Of a stretch of DNA of 64,000 nucleotides, positions 55,986-64,000 are shown in pieces. Within the stretch, counting starts at the first letter, position 1; the number at the start of each line of letters is the position of its first letter. The notes beneath the pieces were generated by a model that saw nothing but the letters and a program-made list of their open reading frames with translations, was not told the DNA's origin and did no database searches. Source of the stretch: Madurella fahalii (Eukaryota > Ascomycota > Sordariomycetes > Sordariales); contig CM056880.1 in assembly GCA_029876055.1 (NCBI GenBank), positions 186,001 to 250,000 on the forward strand. Reading direction: 5' to 3'. The translations under genes were made by a program, and so were the position numbers.

Positions 55986-57446
55986 AGTAGCAGCTACCAT
56001 CATCAAGGGGGTCTGGAGCGACTGGGTTCCATGTTGAGAAACTCAGTTCTGTTCTTGTGAATAATCCGGTTCCTTGCTGCCGATGCTCGGTCAGACTTAA
56101 AGCTGAATGTGCCGGTCATTGTAAGGTTGGGGAAATCGTTGGGAAGGTAAGGGATATCACTTCAAAGATAACGGCACCGCAGGTAAGATTGGCAACCAAC
56201 AAGTACCACATGTAGGCTGGACTTTTCTGTGTACCCAGGTTCTGCTTAAATTCCATGCGATTGGAGTCAAACTGTAAACCCGTGAAAATCATATGTGCGT
56301 TACAATATAATATAATTAAGGACATGTGACCTAATCCTCCTGTATCGTGTAATTGTAGCACAGAACGCCTCCATAATGAGTTGCCATTAGGTCCATCACC
56401 TTGACATCTGGCGCCAGGTAAGCCCCCAACGACACAGCGTCGTCGATCAATCCGTTGCTCCCACGTTCATTCAGCACGCCGCAATTACTCAAGATCATGA
56501 TTGGACGGATCGACAATTTGCCACAACCACCATGGACGGTCAGTTTGGCTGTCGTTCGTGCTGTGAGCAAAGACACATATTAGAAAAAGAGTTTAGAGGA
56601 ATCATCAGTTAACGTACGCAAAGTGCATCATGAAGATGGGGTTGTTGGGGCCTGAACCTGGCTGAAGTGGCCATCAATCCACTTCGTGACTTGCCATCAG
56701 TAGCCCTTCTCGGAGTTCTCCAAAGAAGCTCGCGTAATCTGACTGTGTATGGGCTCCGGGATTACGGGCAAACCGATATTGGGACCGCCAGCCGGGAAGC
56801 TGCGTAACAAGCAATGTTCACTGTGAATGCTCCCATTTTTTCTCCCGTCAACAATCTTAAGTTGCAAGTCTGAAAAGCTGCCATGAAGAACGCAATGACT
56901 CTGCGCGACTCCTAGTACGGTTGTTGGGTTACCATTTCCGCCAAACGAGAGAATTTTCCAAAAACCGGAGCGTTAGCAAGGGCATTCCTGAGAAGATCTG
57001 TCAACGATGGTTCCGGAGCTGGAAGATGCTTTCTGGGTGATAAGTGGAAGAGTACTCACGCGTCCAACATCTAGGACCAGTACCTGTACGCGACGGTATC
57101 CAGCGATCAGGTGTTTCTGGTAAATAGGAGGACTCACGGCAGGTACCCCACATAACCACAAGATTTTCCCAGTGTTTTCTAAAAGACGTGGAGGAAATAT
57201 TGGTTCCAGGGTTGGAACGGGATCGCATCGATAGCTGGAGCTCGGTGCAATGAACGTGCGTCAGGCAAAGCAAGCGTAAAAGTAATTCAAACGTCGAAAG
57301 GAAAGAATATATACTGTGGCGTCCAAACTCGCATCTAACGTATGGAAGTTGTCGAAAAGAGCACTATGGACACGGGCCTTGGATGGCTTGTAAGCCATGC
57401 ACTGCACACCATGAATGAAGTCGCTTTTTTCCTCAGCGTTCGCCAC
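55986..57446 (-). pseudogene. unidentified decayed coding relics
   Basis: Minus-strand pieces read like one protein: 57446-57305 (MANAEEKSDFIHGVQCMAYK) with a donor at GTATAT, about 57240-57000 (ENTGKILWLCGVPAVSPPIY), about 56975-56620 (HSEHCLLRSFPAGGPNIGLP, two TGA stops) and 56576-56331 (APDVKVMDLMATHYGGVLCY). No family recognised; order and frames suggest a single damaged gene. Confidence 0.35.
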
Positions 57447-60400
57447 TCCTGCGCACCGGTGTCACAGCGCAGTAGTCCGTGGATGTGTTCTCCTCATCAT
57501 GGGCTGGAAGAAGGACCAATGCCCTGCTAGTCAGATAACTTAAGGGAGCCCGGCGGAGAGTAGAGGTAAGCGAACAAAGTGAAAGCTTCCGGCGCCAACA
57601 AGTAGTCTACCGCCTGAGTAATGAGATATTATTGTTGCTATCTGTCTTTTCGCCGCTCAGTTTTCATTACAGGAAGACCTGGCAAGGTTGTTATATGCGG
57701 AACTCGACCATCGGTCATGATAGTATTGGTGAACCTGCTCAACATGGCACAAAAAGGTGAAGCGGTGCCTGGGTCTCGCGAACAGTCAGGAACGGCGCAA
57801 ATCGTTAAACAAAGCATGTAGAAAGCCCCCACATAATGGAGGACAATTCTGGGGAGCACGACTAATGGTCTGGGGACAGGAAAGCGCATCTTATCCGAGG
57901 GAGAAGGGGCCGCCGTCCGGATAGGAAGATTAGAGCAACCAGCAGAGGCTTGGTAAGTATCAGCTAAGCGACAGGTTTGGCACTTCGACCGCTACAGATG
58001 CATTACTTATTGTCTCCAAATTATCCAGTGCTAACGACCAACAACTCGCAGCCAACAACCCATCCTCGAGGTTAGGGACATCTACGGAAACCAACGAGCC
58101 ACCCGAACACCCATTGCCACCCCGCTTGCGATAACCCGGCAAACAACGCCAAATACTTCCTGTGGACCGTCCAGAGGCCCCAGTCACCAATCAGGAAATC
58201 TCATCTGGTTTCGTTATGATTGCAGTATCAGTAGTGCGGAGCACCCATGTCCCCGCATAACCCATCTCGACGGTCATGGGCTTCTAGCGCTAGTTCGAAG
58301 CCACCGTGCCGCTCCGTTATCTCCATGGGGAAGACTGCACAGTGCATGACGTGTTCCTCATTAGCAATGATGGAATCCTAACACCGTCGGTTTTTGGTGA
58401 GGCGCACCACTGCTTCTTGCACAGCATTCCTGCGCAGAGGAAAATGTGACGGCGGTAGTTGGCTTAGTAGATACCGCTCTCGCCCATGGTTTGGTCACCG
58501 GGATGAGGTCTGTTCAATTCATGTCCGTGTAACCCGGCCAAGTGTCTGTGGCTGCCTCGTCAACGCAAAGCTTGTGCAAAGAAAGTGGTTGGCGAGTATG
58601 TCGTACTCGCACCCGCGAGCGACGGCCTCCTCCGGTGGTTTGCCGCGGACGATTTATTTTTTGTTCTTATATATAAGTTGTCCAGGCCCTAGATCAAAGG
58701 GCCGCTCGAGAAACATAATTCTTCAGGTAAACCAAAACAGCACTCCGGAGCATGGTAATGACGATTAAAACGAAAACATGGTTCCAAAGAGCCGAGAGTC
58801 ACTTGGCGGGACGGTGGTGGTGGGACGTGGCCAGCAAGTGCTGTTCCCCCAAAGGTGTTGATCCGACGCCCTCACAATCATGTAGGGGCGTGTGCTCAGC
58901 TGTCAACATATTGGAGAATATAGCACGGACTTCGGGAGCATCGTTCCAGTAGGAAAGCGAATAGCGGTTCACTGTGAGGACTTGACCCATCTAAATGCAC
59001 ACGGAGAATGCCATTTCAGAATGCCGGATATGCTCCTATTATTGTCCCTTATATGGTGGTGAAGTCCCGATAGATCTCCTATGCATGCTGGTGTCGGGGT
59101 TAGTTTACTGACCCAAACTTATACAGCGCGGATCTTGTTTAAGCGGGTAATCCAGAGCCGGTCTGGCCGTTGTCATGTCAATTCGAAGGTATCCAGCATC
59201 ATTGTTTAAACTGTAGAGTAATTTTGGCCACTTGAATCTCAATGTTAACATGCTAAAGGATCGGATTCGTGGGGACGACGATCCATCGTCCCTGTGACAT
59301 TGCTTCCAGCAGTTTCCCCATCAAAATGTCGGGTCACAGGTATGGAAACAGGATACCCCAGAAACTCCACGGGAGCATCCTGCAGGTCCAAGCCCCAGAC
59401 AAACTTGTCATTGGATGGAGGGTTCATATTATGAAGGGTTGAACAAGGGCAGTGTCCTCATGTGTGCCTTGGCCGGGTTGTTGGTGAGTAGCATTGTATT
59501 AGTGGCATGGGCCATTGCCGGATTCGACGTGTAGAGTGGATTTGGAGTAAGAGTGACTAGCGAGTGTACAGCAAATTGTAATGATGCTGGTCTTGAGGAA
59601 ATGGAGCGAGATATGACTGTAATAACTACCAGGTGATTACTCGATAGCAATATAAGGTAAGTGAAGCTGACTGCTGTAGTCATTACCGAACAACGCCGAA
59701 CAAAGCCTTCCATTCAGAGTTGTCGGGTGGGCTAAGGCTTGATATACGGTTGTTATGAAGCGCCGGATGAGATCCGCATTGTAATGCCAGTCCTCTGTGA
59801 GCGGCCGCGGTGGGCGATATGCTGGCATGGGAATGGTGTTTCGTACCGAGAGAACGGGAGCCACCGGCTCGGATAAAAATGGTCGACGAGTCGGGAACGA
59901 CAAAGAGCGGCAGCGTCATTTTATATCTTGCAGGGCCGGGGAGTCAAAAATGGATGCTAGGTAAAACCGAACGGTTTCCTGGATTGCGGACGACTGATCT
60001 TCGAAAGCAACTGCCCAGGGTCGACACACACGTTGGGGGGTCGAGCATGGTGTGGCCGTGGCGCTGCAGCATGGGTTGATTGGGGTCTCAAACCCCCCTT
60101 CCCCCTTCCCCCCCCCTTGGCGAGATACCAACTACTGTACAGCACATACCTGGCTGTGACGCAAAGTTGGGTAAGGTAGTATATTTACCCCACACTTTCG
60201 TTACCGCTCCGAGGCTTTAAAGGGTTCGGGTCTTCCATAAACAAGACGAACCCCACAATTCGGAACCTGTAACGCCGACCCAGAATACTATTGGAGCGCT
60301 TGCGGCTAATCTACTACACCAAATGTCGTCCTAGGGTTACGGTCAGGCTTCTTCGTGAATTCTTTGGTTGTAAGAATACTACCCTTGATCAATGATGAGT

Positions 60401-60629
60401 AAAAAGCAGGCGAGGATAGGTTCCCGAAACGGCAATAAACTCCGGGAACTCCCTCGTGAGCAGTAAATTCCGCCTCTTCCGTATGCAAGGTATCACATAT
60501 ATGAAAAAGTACCTATGCTATGAACCTAAAGCCAATTTCAATTCCCCATCATTAGCTCTCTCCCTCTCCGCTCTCTGCTTCCTTGATCTTACTTTCCTCG
60601 CCGTGCATTCAAGATCCGACGGAAACAAA
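57447..60629. other. gene-poor stretch, few coding-like fragments
   Basis: Minus-strand fragments at about 59903-59640 (NTIPMPAYRPPRPLTEDWHY) and 59427-59245 (NDKFVWGLDLQDAPVEFLGY) look like protein and may be exons of one damaged gene. No family recognised. A C-rich run lies at 60093-60117. The last ~100 bases are the xylanase promoter and leader. Confidence 0.35.
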
Positions 60630-61393
60630 ATGCACTTACTTACTTCCTTACTTACTACCGTTCTAATTACGGTTACCTTTGCCGCGCCCTCCGCTAAACC
60701 CAAAGCGGCACATGCTATCAGCAGTGCTCTAGCAAGAGCAGACCAGGGAATCAAACCGGGTACAGGCACAAGCGGCGGTTTCTTCTACTACTTCTGGTCC
60801 GACAATGTTGAGCCGGTGACGTACAATAACCACGAAGGCGGTCGCTACACGGTAAAATGGGGCGACGGTACGGGTAACTTTGTCGCCGGCAAGGGGTGGA
60901 ACTCGGAATCAGTTGATACCTTGAAGTTAGCCTGGCCTTTCTTTTGATATCCTGTTCCCAACCAGAAACTGACGCATTGTACAGAACCGTCGTGTACAAC
61001 GGGACCTGGTCAACTACCGGCAATGCATACCTCTCTCTGTACGGCTTCACCAGCAACCCCATGGTGGAGTATTACATTCTCGAGAACTACGGGAGTTACG
61101 ATCCATCAACCACTGCTGAGAAGAAGGGAAGTGTTACGAGCGATGGTGAGGTGTATAATATTCATACCAGGCGCTTCATTTTGCAGGATCTTGAAGGGGC
61201 AAGACTTATCCACCAGGTGTTGTCGATTCGCCAGACGAAACGGACGGCCGGCACAATTACCCCGAAGAATCACTTTGATGCATGGCGAAACTTAAATGTT
61301 ACGTTGGGGAAGCATGATTTTGCAGTGCTGGCGACGGAGGGATACCGTAGTAGTGGAGAGGCGGATATTACGGTTGGAGAAAGGACTGCTTGA
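60630..61393 (+). CDS. GH11 endo-1,4-beta-xylanase
   Basis: Two exons (60630-60925, 60985-61393; 59-nt intron with CTGAC branch) encode 234 residues. The signal peptide is MHLLTSLLTTVLITVTFAAP. GGFFYYFWSDNVEPVTYNNH and YTVKWGDGTGNFVAGKGW are the GH11 opening strands. MVEYYILENYGSYDPST holds the nucleophile Glu, and AVLATEGYRSSGEADITV holds the acid/base Glu. RQTKRTAGTITPKNHFDAW is the region after the thumb. The usual QYWSVR segment reads HQVLSIR, so this is a divergent member. The upstream ATG at 60456 is rejected because signal and TATA context favour 60630. Secreted, cleaves xylan backbone. Confidence 0.9.
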
Positions 61394-61939
61394 AGCGTGT
61401 TCACAGAGTCTTTGGTAGGCGCCGGAGCGCCATGGTACATATTTTGGCCACGGCATCGCTGACATTTGCGTACTTTCCGCCCCGATGCGGTGTAGCAAAG
61501 AAGGCGAGGAGGCATGTTGCTTCGAATATTCACCTGTATGGCTGGTTTAATTTCGCTTCGACGAGTGCCCAACGTTACTGAAACGTGTTAGCAAGGCCTT
61601 CGTACCATTGGTTTAATACCGCGCGACGCACCGAGGTATTTGGCGAGATGTGGAATGAGCTCAAGAATATCACATACTGGGTTTGGGAGGACCGGGAGGC
61701 GGTTTACCTTGGATTGGGTACCTACACGATGTAAAAGATAATAACGTGAGCTCAGTTACGACCAATTCCCAAGAACCAGGGGCATCTTCAGGGACGGTGC
61801 CTTGCCCTTCGACTATGGTACGTGCAAGCTGCTAAAGGACACCTCAGGTGATAACAACATATTCATTCTACTAATCTCCACCTTACTGCGAACCCTGCGA
61901 ACCTCACAACGTCAGTGATCCCCGTCCTCCAAGACACCT
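61394..61939. other. convergent 3' intergenic region
   Basis: 546 bp between the xylanase stop and the VOC-protein stop. A short frame at 61390-61581 overlaps the xylanase end and is unsupported. Confidence 0.45.
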
Positions 61940-62407
61940 TCACTCCCCCTCCTTCTTCTCGGTGCCTTCAGAAGCATGGCCCATCCCCATAAACACAACC
62001 TCCCAGATATGCCCATCCAGATCCGCAAAGCTTCGACTATACATGCCCATCTCTTGCCCGTACCCCTCCATGACAAACGGATCCGGACTTCCCCCGGCCT
62101 TGACCGCCTTCTCAATCAGCTCGTCAACAAGCTCCTTGTTGGACACACCCAAGGTAAACAAGGCCTCGGTAGTCTTGGTCGCGTCGTTGGTCTCCGTTCC
62201 GGGACGGATGAACTGCTTGAAGCGCTTATGGGCGTGCAGCATGAGACAGAGGGCGTCGTTGGGAGCGGGGAACCGCATGGTTTTGGATTGCGCGTCGCTG
62301 TACTCTGGGACCGTGGTGAAGCCGATGGCTGTGAAGAACTGGGCGGAGGCTTCGGGGTCGGCGGTGTGCAGATTCAGGAAGAAGGTTGGGGCCTTGGCGG
62401 GATCCAT
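61940..62407 (-). CDS. VOC-superfamily (glyoxalase/PhnB-like) protein
   Basis: The intronless 155-residue frame starts MDPAKAPTFFLNLHTADPEA. It has two beta-alpha-beta-beta-beta halves: FLNLHTADPEASAQFFTAIG, then RFPAPNDALCLMLHAHKRF, and after the linker EALFTLGVSNKELVDELIEK, then GMYSRSFADLDGHIWEVVFM. The final DLDGHIWEV is the usual C-terminal strand with a metal-ligand-type acidic residue. Related fungal proteins are lactoylglutathione-lyase-like or extradiol dioxygenase-like of unknown substrate. Cytosolic. Intact. Confidence 0.88.
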   Translation of the reverse strand: MDPAKAPTFFLNLHTADPEASAQFFTAIGFTTVPEYSDAQSKTMRFPAPNDALCLMLHAHKRFKQFIRPGTETNDATKTTEALFTLGVSNKELVDELIEKAVKAGGSPDPFVMEGYGQEMGMYSRSFADLDGHIWEVVFMGMGHASEGTEKKEGE

Positions 62408-63346
62408 TGCGGAAAGGTTGTTTCAGGGATATGAGTTTGGTGGTGGTTTGATGGTGGGTGTTGTGGATGGTTGGGGAGATAGCGTGTTGTTGATGGTCTT
62501 TGGGTTGATGGAAAGACTGGTTGGGTTTTTGCAGAGCTTTGGATGGGAAGTGTCTTATCGAAAACTGGTGTGAAAGGGACGAGAGAACAAACCCGAAGGG
62601 AGGAGAAAGCCCTATTTATCTTCATCTCTTCCCACCACCCCTCCCCTCCATCCCCCAGCAAACATATACCTGTGAACCTCCATTTCCATCGAACTCCAAC
62701 ACAGGCCACCGTCTCTGCCTGAATGGCTGCCTGAACGCCAAGTATCGAGGCGCGTCTGGGCGCGGAGGAAATCACGTCCGAGACGCGCTGTCACGGGCTG
62801 GAGACAGGCCATGCTTACGTACTGCCAAGAACGCAGAAGCAATTCCAGGCGGTGGATGCTCAGCGATTACTAACCAACACCTCATTAAGTGAAGCATCAA
62901 GTTTCATGTGGTCTGTGTCTTGCACAAGTCTGAAGCACAGACTAAGGTATCCTTTCGGAGGCATTGAATGAATGGTACGGAGCTACCTATTATGTCACAG
63001 GGGCGGGCATGTTTTCGCGATCTTCCTCCAGGCCGAGAAGTGCAAGTTCTGTGCGGTACGTGCAATGAAGCAACCGCTGATACCGACAACCACCGGAAGC
63101 GTGCTGCTGATTTCAAGCCAGGCGTTAATATTCTGGGAAAACAGAAGTTATTGTGGTTTTTCACTATGAAGAAATATGCTCTAGCTCTCCGGGCAGCGAA
63201 AGTTACGGACCTGTCCACCTACCCAGTTAGGCCAAGCGGGGTTGATAACACAAAGACCCTGAAATCCCTATCACAGCACATCCCTTAGCCCGCATTTAAG
63301 ACGTACCAGTGCACAATATACAACCCTTGATAGCTCATACTCAACC
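62408..63346. other. divergent intergenic region
   Basis: Between the VOC protein (minus) and the HD-domain gene (plus). Open frames at 62374-62892 and 62968-63288 on both strands lack domains and start context. A C/T-rich stretch at about 62620-62660 may belong to the VOC promoter. Confidence 0.45.
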
Positions 63347-64000
63347 ATGCCTCCCACCCCAGAAGCAGGCTACTTCCAAACTTTGGAACACCACTCCGAC
63401 AACACCATAACCATTCACGACGACCTCTATGGCTCGCACACTATCACAGAACCCATCCTCGTCGCCCTCCTTCGCTCCAAACCCCTCATCCGACTCAGCA
63501 CCGTCCACCAACACGGCATCACCGGCCTGCTAGGACTCACACCCAAAGTTACACGCCTCGAACACTCCGTAGGCGCTTTCCTCCTCGTCCGCAAAGTCGG
63601 CAGCGCTCTCGATGAGCAAGTCGCCGCGCTCCTCCATGACGTGAGCCACACCGTCCTTAGTCACGTGATCGACTGGGCCTTGTCCCAACCCGGCGAAGGG
63701 AGTTTCCACGAGGTTCATAAGGCGCGTTACGTCCAGACTACCAACCTGCCGGGGATCCTTGCCGAGCACGGTTTCGGTGCGGACGTCTTGAACGAGGAGG
63801 CGTTTCCGCTGGTGGAGCAACCTCCGCCGCACCTCTGCGCCGACAGGTTGGACTACGGGCTGCGGGATGCTGTGGGCTTTGGGAAGTTAGCCGCCGAAGA
63901 TGCGAGGCGTGTTTTTCGGGAGGTCGTTGCCTTCCCTGGCCCGGAATCGCCCGGGCGTATTCTCGTTCTTGAGGACTTGGAGCTAGCGCTCAGACTTGCA
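63347..64000 (+). CDS. HD-domain phosphohydrolase-like protein, 3' end beyond window
   Basis: ATG at 63347 opens a frame that stays open to the right edge (218 codons): MPPTPEAGYFQTLEHHSDNT, then ITEPILVALLRSKPLIRLST. The HD-domain signature is visible: RLEHSVGAFLLVRKVG (first His), LLHDVSHTVLSHVIDWAL (His-Asp pair plus a further His) and CADRLDYGLRDAV (later Asp). HD proteins are metal-dependent phosphohydrolases acting on nucleotides or phosphoesters; the substrate is unknown for this fungal group. No intron is seen in the visible part. Confidence 0.82.
   Translation, partial: MPPTPEAGYFQTLEHHSDNTITIHDDLYGSHTITEPILVALLRSKPLIRLSTVHQHGITGLLGLTPKVTRLEHSVGAFLLVRKVGSALDEQVAALLHDVSHTVLSHVIDWALSQPGEGSFHEVHKARYVQTTNLPGILAEHGFGADVLNEEAFPLVEQPPPHLCADRLDYGLRDAVGFGKLAAEDARRVFREVVAFPGPESPGRILVLEDLELALRLA

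Noticed and set aside
1..64000. CRISPR arrays, rRNA, tRNA genes, telomeric repeats
   Set aside because: No regularly spaced direct repeats, no rRNA-like conserved blocks, no TTAGGG arrays and no convincing tRNA B-box/acceptor pairing were seen by eye; a covariance-model scan would be needed to exclude a tRNA.

Overview
The window looks like chromosomal DNA of a filamentous ascomycete (Pezizomycotina, probably a Sordariomycete). Genes are split by short 45-130 bp GT-AG introns with CTAAC/CTGAC-type branch sites. The families are typically fungal: UstYa/DUF3328, HsbA, 2EXR, DAL5-type MFS, fungal LtrA, GH11 xylanase and GPI-anchored aspartic protease. Many relics carry the TpA-rich, C-to-T-type nonsense codons of repeat-induced point mutation (RIP). 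All functional calls come from reading translations by eye; no database search was run.

Layout. 0-2.4 kb: the 5' end of a Ty1/copia element and two solo LTRs with perfect 5-bp target duplications. 2.4-9.7 kb: two complementary pieces of one ABC-C transporter, separated by a RIP-decayed FAD monooxygenase, an unidentified decayed gene and a foldback element. 9.9-18.7 kb: a GC-balanced block with a membrane protein, a DAL5-type MFS transporter (one base missing), a small secreted protein, a UstYa-like protein, an HsbA protein and a second double-HXXHC protein (one base missing). 19.4-31 kb: a RIP-affected block with a third, decayed UstYa-like gene, a divergent signal-peptide exon, a 1.87-kb pogo/Fot1-type transposon, a solo LTR inserted in a Ca2+-ATPase relic, a NYN-like relic, a membrane-protein relic and a nearly intact coiled-coil gene.

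31-51 kb is mostly ordinary genome: TDA3-like FAD oxidoreductase (one nonsense codon), DapA/HOGA-type aldolase, aspartic protease, 2EXR protein (one nonsense codon), CorA-like transporter, APC amino-acid/GABA permease, PAP2 lipid phosphatase and an eight-exon LtrA-family membrane protein. 51-60 kb is gene-poor and decayed (SDR relic next to a second copy of the 23-kb LTR, ankyrin-repeat gene, unidentified fragments). 60.6-64 kb has a GH11 xylanase, a VOC/glyoxalase-fold protein and the start of an HD-domain protein.

The most interesting system is the 14-21 kb region. Three proteins with an N-terminal membrane segment and two HXXHC-type motifs (UstYa architecture) lie within 6 kb. Two of them are divergent from a signal-peptide gene across about 0.5 kb, the geometry expected of dikaritin-type RiPP oxidase/precursor pairs. 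No repeated core peptide is visible, so this is a hypothesis.
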